Assembly (NCBI GenBank): GCA_964019425.1
Contig: OZ025807.1
Coordinates: forward strand, 740,823 to 804,822
Reading direction: 5' to 3'
From: Flectonema sp. DT1601
Taxonomy: Eukaryota > Euglenozoa > Diplonemea > Diplonemida > Diplonemidae
Length of the DNA stretch: 64,000 nucleotides
Shown: positions 43,400 through 53,549 of the stretch, piece by piece
Layout of the letters: every line of letters starts with the position of its first letter
Position numbering within the stretch: the stretch's first letter is position 1
The notes under the pieces: model-generated
What the model saw: only the letters and a program-made list of their open reading frames with translations
Database searches by the model: none
What the model was told of the DNA's origin: nothing
Made by a program: the position numbers and the translations under genes

Positions 43400-45360
43400 A
43401 TGTTGTCAGTTGCAGCAGTACTATACACTTCTGTTTTGGGTGATATAAGTGCCATAGCGAGCACTGGGTATGAGATCGGTTTTTGTACAAGTCTACCTCC
43501 ATTTGGTCCTCCTCCAAACCCACCAGGCTATTGGTGTGATGACTACAACAGAGGTACAGAGGAAAGGAATTGCTGGACTGCTACACAAAACTGTTGCTAT
43601 CTTAATATGAATAAAACTGTTCCAGCCTATCCAGGTATGATTGATTTCTTTTTATTAAACAGAACAGGAGGGTTGGATTAAATTTAATATAAACAACAGG
43701 AACTGGACAATGCGTCAACAGAGATCCATGTCCAACAGGTCTCAAGGAATGCGGTCTTCACTGTCACGCATTATATAATTCAGAGGGTGAAATGCAAACT
43801 TGTTTAAGATCCCCAGAGGGTACAGCGACACCTAGATACAGCTCACAGATGTGTGTCGCAGTTAATTCAGCAACAGCAAGTCAGTTAGGAGGGCTTCTTG
43901 GATGGATGTGTAATCCAGCAAACACACAAATCAACTGTAAAATGATTAACTCTGGTGGTGCTGCACGCTTTGCGACTCCAGGTCTAAGACCCGCAGCATC
44001 ACAGGCTGATGATGGAAGTTACAGTTCCGCGACGTGGGCATTACACCAGAACTTTATTATGACTGGAAATTGCTTAGCGCCATACGGAATGTTAATTGAC
44101 GTCCCAACGGGATCCCCTACTCCAGCTCCAGGACCAACAGTAGCACCAACTCCAGCACCAACTCCACCTCTACCACCAATGACTAATGAATCATCATTGT
44201 TTGGAACAGCTGATTGTAGTGTTGGTTTGTTTTTTATTTATTTTGGAAGACACTTCGAGTAGAGAGCAGACACAAACAACAATAACAGGAACCGCTCTGA
44301 AAAATGAAGTTACGTGTGTCAAATTCTTTTCTGAGTTTGTAGGAGGAAAGCAATCAGTTTCAACCATCTCTGTTGGTTGGGATGACCCGAGTAAGCTTCC
44401 AGGAGTATTCAGTTCTAGTATTATACCATTGTATGATACTCTTCATACAGTTCCTTCTATTACTTGGATGCCTTACCCATATAAGACTTGGACTAATCCA
44501 TCACCAAATACTGACATCACTCTCGGAACGTATGATGACTATTTGTCTGCATTTTTCCAACAGCTTTCCAGCTTTGTCAAGACCCGCCGTGCCTACATTC
44601 GATTCGCTCCGGAAGCAAACGGAAACTTCTTCCCGTGGTCTCCACAGTGTCCTGCATGTGGCAGCACTGGACAGAAGATTAATCAAAGCACTGAGAGCTA
44701 CGTTAACATGTGGAAGTACGTTCGTGCCAAGGCGAATGCATACGGTAAAGGTTTGCAGACTTCACTTATATTATAATCTTATTTTAAAATGACTACAATA
44801 ACAAAACAAACATAATAGGACTCGAAGACCCAAAGAAGGTTCAGTGGATTTGGTCAGTAAATAACGTTGACAGTCCTACTTCGAGTACGGAAGCTGTTTT
44901 CCCAGGATTGAGTCATGTTGACTGGCTGTCTGCTGATGGAATGAACTTTGGGAATACTATTCCGGGACACTCTTGGCAAGAACCATCAGCAGTTTTTGGC
45001 CCTGTCTTAAAAACCCTCAAGACTCTTGCTGGGCATAAATCTATTGCTGTGAGCACCCTCGCTAGTACTTCAGTTCCTAACGGAGTAACTGCTAAGAATA
45101 AATGGTATGAAACATCACTACCATTTCTCATGGCTCATAAGGTATCGATGGTATTAATTTACAACGTTGATTCATCAACGGACTTTGCGGTTTTGGGAGG
45201 AAAAAATGGAGCCTCATCAATTACCATAGATGGTCAGCCTCTTAATGCTTACTCAAGTATTGCTACATTCGCAAAGACAACAAGTGTCTTTGTTACTGTT
45301 AACGCTACGTCTTCACTTTTGCTTACAGATTCTGAGTTCCAAACTGGAAGCAACTTATAA
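43400..45360 (+). CDS. Secreted GH26-like glycosidase with N-terminal Cys-rich and X8/CBM43-like domain
   Basis: Four exons are proposed: 43400-43634, 43700-44224, 44289-44750 and 44819-45360 (introns 64-68 nt; donors GTATGA, GTTTGT, GTTTGC), giving about 587 aa. MLSVAAVLYTSVLGDISAIAS looks like a signal peptide when read as two adjoining parts. A Cys-rich segment follows, then an X8/CBM43-like module (about 145-235: CVAVNSATASQLGGLLGWMC, SSATWALHQNFIMTGNC) and a Pro/Thr linker (TPAPGPTVAPTPAP). The catalytic-type domain has RFAPEANGNFFPW, matching the GH26 acid motif (H/P)E.NG.(F/W)(F/Y)PW, and VQWIWSVNNVD. GH26 enzymes cut beta-mannan or related beta-glucans. At the expected nucleophile strand I read IAVSTLAST, where the family has a Glu (xxExG), so activity is uncertain. 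The true first exon may lie further upstream. Confidence 0.7.
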
Positions 45361-45819
45361 CATAATAATATAGTTAACATAATTTTAGTATTCTAAAATA
45401 ACTTTTTAGGGTTCAGGAAGTGAATTAGCGTCATATTATTTCATTTCTTATTTTTTTTTTTGATTTTCTCAATTGCATGAGAGAAGAGATTACATATCAT
45501 CTCTCCTCATGAGGAACTTTCTTGCATTTGCACCTAAGATCTCATCAACTGTACACAGGTTCTGATAATTGATCACATTAGCATTATTTGTTATTTCCTC
45601 GTTTTTGCTTCAAGTGCTGAAATAATTATTCGCCTTTACTCTCTATCGTTTTTAACGTCATTGTGGGTTTTTTTAGTATTTATTTTAATTTACTTTTACT
45701 TATTTATTACAGGTTCAAACATTTAATTATTTGTTAAAACTTTTACTAGATTCAAGTTTCGGTTTAGCTAATTATTTTCCCACAGTTTATACTTCATTTA
45801 CACAAAACAAACTACTGAA
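45361..45819 (+). other. Spacer and 5' leader of family copy A
   Basis: The spacer is A/T-rich and has no gene. An acceptor-like TTCCCACAG ends at 45785, followed by a 34-nt leader (TTTATACTTCATTTACAC...) that is conserved before the ATG of all five family copies. Confidence 0.5.
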
Positions 45820-46734
45820 ATGGGTATCGTTGCCATCGTCGACATTCTCATCACAGCGAACAGCGCACAGGTACAGGTGGAGCTGCACGAGCCACACATC
45901 TGGCAGTACACCGACATCTGGTGTGCGGCGTATCCGTTTCCTCCTTTGGAGCTTGACGACCCGTGGAGTTCGATTCACAATGTGCACATATCGAGTCCGA
46001 CGAACGAGTTGCACAACATGCCGCCGATCCACTTCGACGTGTTGGGGAATGCGTTGTCTTCAGAGAGACCGTACTGGATCAAATGCCATGCTGATGAGAC
46101 TTGGTACGGAACTGTGTTCCACCACTTCCTGCAGACCATCATCACCACACACGAACCTGACGGTTGTCACACCGGAGTGCATTACTTCAACCCTGCTGGA
46201 GTAGAGAGCCACTTAGCCGTGCATGGACCGATCGCAGATGGAAACGTTGACCTGGGACACACGAACTACTTCAAGTTCCCATCGGGTATCCGTGGACTGA
46301 ACGTGTTCGACGTTCCCCGTCCACTTCCTTCTGGGTCGAGTCTGGAGTTGACGTGCTGCCGTGGAGAGGAATGTGAATTCTGGGTGACGATGTACGTGTG
46401 CAAAGAGTGTACGGGTCCGAGACCTGACGGTCTGCGCACAGACCTTCTGTCGAGCGGATGGGATGCTGGAAGCTGCTCTCCGTGTTTCGACGACGACAGG
46501 ACAACAATTTCATTTCACAAGCACGTGAACGCCAACTCTGGAACTTACAAGGAGACCCTGCACAGTGCCTACGATGAGATTGCTGTTGTGTTTGGTCTCG
46601 AAGGGTGTGTCTCTACTCCGTGGTGCAGCAAGCAGCCTGGACCTCAACTTGGAGGTGGATTTAAAAACACTGCTTGCTTCAGAAACGGCAACTGTCCTCA
46701 TCCATTCACTGGAAACGTAATGGAAGAGGAGTGA
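45820..46734 (+). CDS. Cys/His/Trp-rich family protein, copy A (304 aa), unknown
   Basis: This is the most divergent of five paralogues. The family starts MGIVAIVDILITANSAQVQV, a beta-strand-like stretch without a typical signal peptide. It then has HEPHIWQYTDIWCAAYPFPP, a His-rich centre (HADETWYGTVFHHF, HEPDGCHTGVHYF), a Cys-rich part (ELTCCRGEECEFW, VCKECTG, SCSPCFDDD) and a C-terminus with GCVSTPWC and NCPHPF. The paired Cys and frequent His suggest disulfides or metal binding. I recognise no family. Copy A differs from B-E by LELDDPWSSIHN, DVLGNALSS, LRTDLLSS and a FTGNVMEEE end. Its DNA is visibly richer in G+C, with C/G-ending codons, than the genes around it, as in strongly expressed or transferred genes. 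The conserved leader before the ATG decides the start. Confidence 0.8.
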   Translation: MGIVAIVDILITANSAQVQVELHEPHIWQYTDIWCAAYPFPPLELDDPWSSIHNVHISSPTNELHNMPPIHFDVLGNALSSERPYWIKCHADETWYGTVFHHFLQTIITTHEPDGCHTGVHYFNPAGVESHLAVHGPIADGNVDLGHTNYFKFPSGIRGLNVFDVPRPLPSGSSLELTCCRGEECEFWVTMYVCKECTGPRPDGLRTDLLSSGWDAGSCSPCFDDDRTTISFHKHVNANSGTYKETLHSAYDEIAVVFGLEGCVSTPWCSKQPGPQLGGGFKNTACFRNGNCPHPFTGNVMEEE

Positions 46735-47379
46735 GATTTTGAAGAAGGGTGATTCACGTGATCTGTAGTTTGTTATATATCAGGAAGGAAGTATTTCCTG
46801 TTTGCCTCCCTCTGTAAGTATGTATAGCTTCGGCTTCCCTTTATATTATTATCCATTCATTATTCCCGCATTCTGTCGTACTCGCTTCACCGCCGCACCC
46901 ACATACTCAACGCTGTTTATATGGTAGTGGCTGTGGTTGAAGTGATTTTGCTGCAGAAGGCACATTGTTTTGCGCACTACCAACTTATGGAAAAGGATGT
47001 AATGATAAACACTCTTTCCGTGGTTGGGGTCAAAGAAGAAAAAGAAATAAATCAGTCTTAACGGTCCTTAGCTCTCTGTTGAGCTTCCCGGCCTTAAGCA
47101 TTTCCTCCACCTGTTCACTTTATTTACCCAATTCCATATATTGATTGAGTTCTTGTGGTTCACATTGTTGTTGTCATTATCACATTTATAGGTTGACCTC
47201 CTTCGCTTTCATTTATTTGAATGAGTTGTGTGTGCGGTTGCTATTTGAGTTGATGATATTTACGGTAAACTATTGAGGTAGTTGACTTGTGGTGGTTCGT
47301 TGTTTTATTTTTTGTTGTAGTCTTCACGGCCATTTCCTCCCAACAGTTTACACTTCATTTACACAAACAAACTACTGAA
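46735..47379 (+). other. 3' region of copy A and 5' leader of copy B
   Basis: It contains a divergent version of the conserved 3' hairpin (46980-47027) and the leader of copy B after CCAACAG at 47346. Nothing else is recognised. Confidence 0.45.
46980..47027 (+). other. Conserved 3' hairpin of the five-copy family, copy A
   Basis: CCAACT..GGAAAAGGATG pairs with CACTCTTTCCGTGGTTGG. The stem matches the one after copies B, D and E; where they have T-A, this copy has T-G, so pairing is kept. Confidence 0.55.
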
Positions 47380-48306
47380 ATGGGTATCGTTGCCATCGTC
47401 GACATTCTCATCACAGCGAACAGCGCACAGGTACAGGTGGAGCTGCACGAGCCACACATCTGGCAGTACACCGACATCTGGTGTGCGGCGTATCCCTTTC
47501 CTCCAACGGACTTGGACGACCCGTTCAGTTCGATTCACAGTGTGCACATATCGAGTCCGACGAACGAGTTGCACAACATGCCGCCGATCCACTTCGACGC
47601 GGCGGGGGATCCGTTGTCTTCAGAGAGACCGTACTGGATCAAATGCCACGCTGATGAGACTTGGTACGGAACTGTGTTCCACCACTTCCTGCAGACCATC
47701 ATCACCACACACGAACCTGACGGTTGCCACACCGGAGTGCATTACTTCAACCCTGCTGGAGTAGAGAGCCACTTAGCCGTGCATGGACCGATCGGATCAG
47801 ATGGAAACGTTGACCTGGGACACACGAACTACTTCAAGTTCCCATCGGGTATCCGTGGACTGAATGTGTTCGACGTTCCCCGTCCTCTTCCTTCTGGGTC
47901 GAGTCTGGAGTTGACGTGCTGCCGTGGAGAGGAATGTGAATTCTGGGTGACGATGTACGTGTGCAAAGAGTGTACGGGTCCGAGACCTGACGGTTTGCAA
48001 ACGGAGCTGTTGTCGAGCGGATGGGATGCTGGAAGCTGCTCTCCGTGTTTCGACGACGACAGGACAACAATTTCGTTTCACAAGCACGTGAACGCTAACT
48101 CTGGAACTTACAAGGAGACTCTGCACAGTGCCTACGATGAGATTGCTGTTGTGTTTGGTCTCGAAGGGTGTGTCTCTACCCCGTGGTGCAGCAAGCAGCC
48201 TGGACCTCAACTTGGCGGTGGTATTAAAAACACTGCTTGCTTCAGAAGAGGCAACTGCCCTCATCCATTTGTTGGAGAGGTTGAACTAGAAGAAGCAGAT
48301 AGGTAG
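47380..48306 (+). CDS. Cys/His/Trp-rich family protein, copy B (308 aa), unknown
   Basis: It is near-identical to copies C, D and E and shares the motifs given for copy A, with TDLDDPFSSIHS and FDAAGDPLSS as the common version. It has one extra residue (GPIGSDGN where the others have GPIADGN). The end is FVGEVELEEADR, as in D and E. The frame is open upstream to 47287, but that extension crosses the acceptor-like CCAACAG and is not shared by copies A or D, so the start is taken at 47380. The 3' flank is the same as that of copies D and E. Confidence 0.82.
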   Translation: MGIVAIVDILITANSAQVQVELHEPHIWQYTDIWCAAYPFPPTDLDDPFSSIHSVHISSPTNELHNMPPIHFDAAGDPLSSERPYWIKCHADETWYGTVFHHFLQTIITTHEPDGCHTGVHYFNPAGVESHLAVHGPIGSDGNVDLGHTNYFKFPSGIRGLNVFDVPRPLPSGSSLELTCCRGEECEFWVTMYVCKECTGPRPDGLQTELLSSGWDAGSCSPCFDDDRTTISFHKHVNANSGTYKETLHSAYDEIAVVFGLEGCVSTPWCSKQPGPQLGGGIKNTACFRRGNCPHPFVGEVELEEADR

Positions 48307-48516
48307 ATTCGCTAAAAGTAACACGTAGTTTTTAATTGCAATATTCAGGGAGAATGAATTTCCTGTTGCTTCCCTCTCTCTTTTAAATATTCGCTCTCTG
48401 CCTAATTGTCGCCCCCACATACACACGAATTGAAATTGCTGTGTGTGTGAGGTGGTGATGAAGTGATGGTGCTGCGATCAGCACTTTTTCTATTTATAAT
48501 ATATTTAGCTGCATTA

Positions 48517-48566
48517 CCAACTATTATGGAAAAGGATGTAATGATAAGCACTCTTTCCGTAGTTGG
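48517..48566 (+). other. Conserved 3' hairpin of the five-copy family, copy B
   Basis: CCAACTA and GGAAAAGGATG pair with CACTCTTTCCG and TAGTTGG around TAATGATAAG, about 210 nt after the stop codon. It could guide 3'-end formation or mRNA stability. Confidence 0.55.
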
Positions 48567-48878
48567 GATCTACGCAAATGAAAAAACGAAATATTTCCAT
48601 CCTTACGACCCTTTAACGTTCTTTCTAATTTAGGGTTCCCTCCATCCGTTCATTTTATTTACCAAATTGAAACTAGTTTATTGAGATCCCTGTTGTTGTT
48701 ATTCTTATCTTAGACTTGTTCAGGAATATGTGTCTTCGATTGAAGTTGAGGCGGGACTTCGAATCCGACGTGTGATGTGAGGTCATTAAAGATAGAACAA
48801 AGCTATATGCAATTTATAAAACCCTTTTCATGCTTCTCCCAACAGTTTATACTTCATTTACACAAACAAACTACTAAA

Positions 48879-49799
48879 ATGGGTATCGTTGCCATCGTCG
48901 ACATTCTCATCACAGCGAACAGCGCACAGGTACAGGTGGAGCTGCACGAGCCACACATCTGGCAGTACACCGACATCTGGTGTGCGGCGTATCCGTTTCC
49001 TCCTACGGACTTGGACGACCCGTTCAGTTCGATTCACAGTGTGCACATATCGAGTCCGACGAACGAGTTGCACAACATGCCGCCGATCCACTTCGACGCG
49101 GCGGGGGATCCGTTGTCTTCAGAGAGACCGTACTGGATCAAATGCCATGCTGATGAGACTTGGTACGGAACTGTGTTCCACCACTTCCTGCAGACCATCA
49201 TCACCACACACGAACCTGACGGTTGTCACACCGGAGTGCATTACTTCAACCCTGCTGGAGTAGAGAGCCACTTAGCCGTGCATGGACCGATCGCAGATGG
49301 AAACGTTGACCTGGGACACACGAACTACTTCAAGTTCCCATCGGGTATCCGTGGACTGAATGTGTTCGACGTTCCCCGTCCTCTTCCTTCTGGGTCGAGT
49401 CTGGAGTTGACGTGCTGCCGTGGAGAGGAATGTGAATTCTGGGTGACGATGTACGTGTGCAAAGAGTGTACGGGTCCGAGACCTGACGGTCTGCAAACGG
49501 AGCTGTTGTCGAGCGGATGGGATGCTGGAAGCTGCTCTCCGTGTTTCGACGACGACAGGACAACAATTTCGTTTCACAAGCACGTGAACGCTAACTCTGG
49601 AACTTACAAGGAGACTCTGCACAGTGCCTACGATGAGATTGCTGTTGTGTTTGGTCTCGAAGGGTGTGTCTCTACCCCGTGGTGCAGCAAGCAGCCTGGA
49701 CCTCAACTTGGCGGTGGTATTAAAAACACTGCTTGCTTCAGAAGAGGCAACTGCCCTCATCCATTTGTTGGAGGGGTTGAACTAGAAACAGATGGGTAG
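48879..49799 (+). CDS. Cys/His/Trp-rich family protein, copy C (306 aa), unknown
   Basis: Its coding DNA is almost the same as copies B, D and E; it ends FVGGVELETDG, slightly shorter. The upstream 100 bases match those before copy E, including the acceptor-like CCCAACAG at 48845 and the leader, here with CTACTAAAATG rather than CTACTGAAATG. Its 3' flank differs from B, D and E and includes a leftover piece of another copy's coding end. The open frame upstream to 48777 is not conserved in copies A and D. Confidence 0.82.
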   Translation: MGIVAIVDILITANSAQVQVELHEPHIWQYTDIWCAAYPFPPTDLDDPFSSIHSVHISSPTNELHNMPPIHFDAAGDPLSSERPYWIKCHADETWYGTVFHHFLQTIITTHEPDGCHTGVHYFNPAGVESHLAVHGPIADGNVDLGHTNYFKFPSGIRGLNVFDVPRPLPSGSSLELTCCRGEECEFWVTMYVCKECTGPRPDGLQTELLSSGWDAGSCSPCFDDDRTTISFHKHVNANSGTYKETLHSAYDEIAVVFGLEGCVSTPWCSKQPGPQLGGGIKNTACFRRGNCPHPFVGGVELETDG

Positions 49800-50397
49800 C
49801 TTCGCTAAAAGTAACACGTAATTTTTAAAAATGGCAACTGCCCTCATCTATTCACCAGAGGCGACCTATTGGAAGAAAGAAAATGTTGCATAGTATTGAT
49901 GGGTAGTTTGTCTCGCTCTTATTTTTAACATCGCATATACATATTCTTGTTTTTATATACTTCCTCTCTTTATTTATCACGTATCTCTGCTTTCTATGAA
50001 TACGTTTTATCAATCTATATATTTAATTGCATTTATAGCTTACGGAAAAAGTATTTATAAGCAACTTTTCCTGCGTTGAACTTTACTCTTTTTTTTTTTG
50101 TTGTTTGAAAATAAAATATTCTAATTGATCTTTTTGTATTGGGGCGATGTGGTGTGGTGTCCTGTCTTAAAGACATTTATTTTTGTTTTAAATTTTATTT
50201 TCACTTGTTTTTGAACTCTCTAAGTTTGAGTTCTTATTTTTTATTTTATGAAAATAAGTATTAATTTGTCTCTCACAGGTCAATGTCGATAACAAAATTT
50301 TAAAAAATAACTATTTATAATATTATGTATGTCAGCTGTATGTTATTCTATGTCCGACAAAAAAAGCAGTGAATTAAGAATTTAAAAAAAAAAAAAA
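49800..50397 (+). other. 3' region of copy C with a duplicated coding-end remnant
   Basis: At about 49832-49872, GGCAACTGCCCTCATCTATT followed by CACCAGAGG resembles the last codons of a family member (NGNCPHPFT), most like copy A. A degenerate 3' hairpin (GGAAAAAGT/ACTTTTCC) lies at 50043-50072. No gene is seen after that. Confidence 0.5.
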
Positions 50398-52938
50398 ATG
50401 TCGGAGGTTATTAATTTTGGTTCAAGGCATCACATGGCCACTGAGTGTTTGACTCAAGCTCAGATTGACACTTTAACAGTTGTTTCGGAAGAGATGGATG
50501 AGAACAGTGCTGAAATAATCAGGCTAGGTGAAGCCTACCACAAACTACTAACTGAGATGGAAGTCAAACACAACACACTCAGAGACAAAGACCACATCAT
50601 ACGAGAACTGAAAAAAGAAGAAGCAGAAGATATAACAAAATTCAAAGAACGGCAGTCTCAAGCAATTACTGATCTCGCAAGCCGTGTAGAAGAACAGGCA
50701 TCTGACTTAGCATGCAAAGAAAGTGAATTACAGCTACGCGAACTAGACATCGCTGCGTTACAACAAGAGCTTGGTCAGCTAAAAATGAAAACTGGTGATC
50801 AAGTTAGACGAGCTCAACGTGCAGTTGAAGACTCCGATACAAAGATATCGGACCTTGAGGATGACGTCACATTACGTAACGCTCAGTTATTTGAAAAAGA
50901 TTCGAAAATTGCAGATCTTGAAGCAGACGTTGACCTCCTCACTGACTCGCTAAATATTAAACGAAAGGATGCTGAGGATTACTCAACTATGGCAGAGAGA
51001 CTTTCACAAGATCTCGCAGTACTAAAATCCTCCACACAGGCTGAACTTCTCCGTCAAGCAGCAGCACTCGAAGAAAGCACAACCAGAGCAAGAGAAGCTA
51101 TTTTAGACTCGTCAAGAATGAAGTCGGAAAATGTTCAATTAATGGCAAGGATCAATTCAACAGATCTCAGGAATGAAGATCTCTCACTCGACAACAGCAG
51201 ACTCAAAGAAGAGTTAGGTCGTCTGAAGAGAGAATTAGAAGACAGCAGAAAGATTGAAAGCGATCTCAATATTCAAATTAGAAAACTGGAATTGGTAAAC
51301 AACCAACGAGAAGCAACAGCAACCCAATTAAGACAAAAGCTTCAGGAAAGACAAAGAGGAATTGACTCAGAGCGTATTCACGTTGATCATCTCGCTGATG
51401 CAGTTCAGATAGCAACAGAGCGATTGAAGATTGCAAACGATTTGGTTGAAAAGGTATTTATCGAAGGTCAGCAGGATTTGGCTGATGACAATGATGATGA
51501 TATGAGAAGTGGAAGTAACTCTCCATCTGGTTCTCATATTGATCCGTATGCCGCAATCGTGTCACCTGTAGGCAGTCAACAGAATGAATCTCACAACACA
51601 ATACAAACTGATGAGGAATTACCTGCAGCTATCCTTCCTGATGAAGTTGATCGTGTCGAAGTACTCGTTGATCAGTTGAAGGCTCTCATGGAAGTTCATG
51701 GTTGGGAACGTCGTGAAGATGAAACTCGTCATAAACAAGAATTCTCTGATGTTGAACGCAAACATGATTCAACTAAAGAAGATTTAGAGCGAATGATAAA
51801 AGAGTTAACGAGAAAGTACGAAGATGAGGCAAACGAGAAACGTCGACTGGCACACGTTCTGCAACTTCTGAGATCAGAAGAAGAATCTCGTGCAGAATTA
51901 GAACGCCAAGCAATTGGAGAATGGAATGTCGTACTCGGAGGTGTAAGTGCAATGAAACAACATTACTACGCTGGTAAGATTGATGACTGCGAATACCTCG
52001 AATCAGAAGCCAGACTAGACATTGAAGACTTAGAAGACGCCGAGTGGGGAATTCTAATGCAGGAAGCTGACGAAGACTTCGACGACATTATCGAAGTTAT
52101 TCGACGTCGCAGACTCAAGAATGCCAAAAAGATAACAAAGAAAACAGCCTACATGGGACTCGAAGTATCTGACGGCATCAACGTCAAACACTACCACAAA
52201 GAAAAAGCATCCGACGGAAGGCTCTTAAAAGATGGTAAGCAAATTGTTACCGACATTGAAGGTGTTAAAGTTTTTAATGTTGTACCAAATGGACCAGCTC
52301 ACACTGCCGGTGTTGTTGCTGAAGATGTGGTGACTCACTTTAATAATCAAAAAGTCGCCTCACTTGCCAACTTTAAGGCTGCTGCTAAACTAGTAAAACC
52401 TGGCTCAGCATTAACTTTAACCATTAGTAGGGATGGAGAACTAGAAACTATTGAGATTGTTATTCAAACACTGATGCTTGATGAGTGTGAATTCGAACAA
52501 GGTGTTCGTCGTAAGGTAGGACATCGCATAACAGTTTTAAAAGAAAAGAAACTCGAGAGAACTCGCGTTCGTGAAGCTCGTCGTATCGAACTGAAGCAGA
52601 GCCAAGGTGTACTACAAAGAGTCGATCTTGACCCTGACACACCGACTGATGGTGAGAAGCCGTCGGTTACATTTGCTTCACGTAAGCTTCAACCAGATCT
52701 AAAGCGCAATCCAAGCAGGTCAGTGTCTGAAAATCGTGCCGCTACTCATACTCTTGCCGGAGCTAATTCCGGACCACTCACTCACAAAATGTTTAATCAA
52801 GCGAGAGGTATATCCGTTGCTGGTCATTATAAACTTGACGAGGGAGAAGATCTACAACGCGAACCATCTTCGCGAAGGACGGGATCCCCGGTACCAAAAC
52901 CTCGGAAGGCTGCCCAGCCTCTTCTGTGGAAGAAATAA
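50398..52938 (+). CDS. Coiled-coil protein with a C-terminal PDZ domain, 846 aa
   Basis: Residues about 20-350 form a long coiled coil (EEMDENSAEIIRLGEAYHKL, LRQKLQERQRGIDSERI). An acidic Ser/Asn linker follows (365-415), then a second coiled coil (420-520) and a helical part. A PDZ domain lies at about 585-693: YMGLEVSDG opens it, GVKVFNVVPNGPAHTAGVVA is the core and GSALTLTISRDGELETIEI closes it. The carboxylate-binding loop (YMGLEV) differs from GLGF, as in HtrA-type or atypical PDZ domains. The tail is basic and Pro-rich (SPVPKPRKAAQP). Such proteins organise membrane or cytoskeletal complexes; no specific family is recognised. The start ATG directly follows an A-run of about 15. It lies between family clusters A-C and D-E. 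Single exon. Confidence 0.8.
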   Translation: MSEVINFGSRHHMATECLTQAQIDTLTVVSEEMDENSAEIIRLGEAYHKLLTEMEVKHNTLRDKDHIIRELKKEEAEDITKFKERQSQAITDLASRVEEQASDLACKESELQLRELDIAALQQELGQLKMKTGDQVRRAQRAVEDSDTKISDLEDDVTLRNAQLFEKDSKIADLEADVDLLTDSLNIKRKDAEDYSTMAERLSQDLAVLKSSTQAELLRQAAALEESTTRAREAILDSSRMKSENVQLMARINSTDLRNEDLSLDNSRLKEELGRLKRELEDSRKIESDLNIQIRKLELVNNQREATATQLRQKLQERQRGIDSERIHVDHLADAVQIATERLKIANDLVEKVFIEGQQDLADDNDDDMRSGSNSPSGSHIDPYAAIVSPVGSQQNESHNTIQTDEELPAAILPDEVDRVEVLVDQLKALMEVHGWERREDETRHKQEFSDVERKHDSTKEDLERMIKELTRKYEDEANEKRRLAHVLQLLRSEEESRAELERQAIGEWNVVLGGVSAMKQHYYAGKIDDCEYLESEARLDIEDLEDAEWGILMQEADEDFDDIIEVIRRRRLKNAKKITKKTAYMGLEVSDGINVKHYHKEKASDGRLLKDGKQIVTDIEGVKVFNVVPNGPAHTAGVVAEDVVTHFNNQKVASLANFKAAAKLVKPGSALTLTISRDGELETIEIVIQTLMLDECEFEQGVRRKVGHRITVLKEKKLERTRVREARRIELKQSQGVLQRVDLDPDTPTDGEKPSVTFASRKLQPDLKRNPSRSVSENRAATHTLAGANSGPLTHKMFNQARGISVAGHYKLDEGEDLQREPSSRRTGSPVPKPRKAAQPLLWKK

Positions 52939-53549
52939 AAAATCTTGTGAATGAGCAGCGTCCGTAACCTTTACTGTTAATGTTGGCTCAGATAAATCAA
53001 ATTAACTCCTCGTATGTTAACCAATATGGTAAAACTCAGGATGCTATATTGATTTCTAAGTCGACATGTTTGTCAACAGCCGTATTCCCGGCTGGAGTCT
53101 TACAAGTTATTAATTATTAGCAAAGCAAGATGTAATACTGACCTCTTAACTAATAAATCATGACCATTAATTAAACTCACCAACATTCCCACTGGTATTA
53201 ATTTGTGTGCCCAGTTGTGATATGCGGCGAGGGTGGTCTTGTTTATTAGGTTGAGAAATTTCTTTTTTTTTTTTTTTAATGGTCAAAATTTCCGTCCTGT
53301 GCCTCCACCAACCAAGATAGGAAACCTGCTAATTGACTGCTGTTCTTGCCCTCTCTTTTTAGAATTTTTTTGGTATTGAAAAAAAAAAAAAAAAATGCCG
53401 CTGTTATTTATTGTGTTTAATTTTTGAACAGAGCTCATACAATATTTTGATAAGAAAACTTAAGAAAACTAAATCTTTCTTTCAAAACAACACAACACAC
53501 ACACACTACACTATTACACCACAATGCAGGACAAAAAAAAAAGATAACC
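52939..53549 (+). other. Spacer upstream of dynactin p25
   Basis: The spacer contains A/T tracts and a CA-rich leader (ACACACACACTACACTATTAC). It also holds a seven-codon upstream frame at 53524-53547, listed separately. No other gene is seen. Confidence 0.4.
53524..53547 (+). promoter_or_regulatory. Upstream ORF (MQDKKKR) just before dynactin p25
   Basis: ATG CAG GAC AAA AAA AAA AGA TAA ends two bases before the main ATG at 53550, in another frame. If the mRNA includes it, translation of p25 would depend on leaky scanning or reinitiation. Confidence 0.4.

Noticed and set aside
47287-47379. N-terminal extension of copy B (and similar ones for C and E)
   Set aside because: It crosses the conserved acceptor-like CAG, differs between copies and is absent in A and D.
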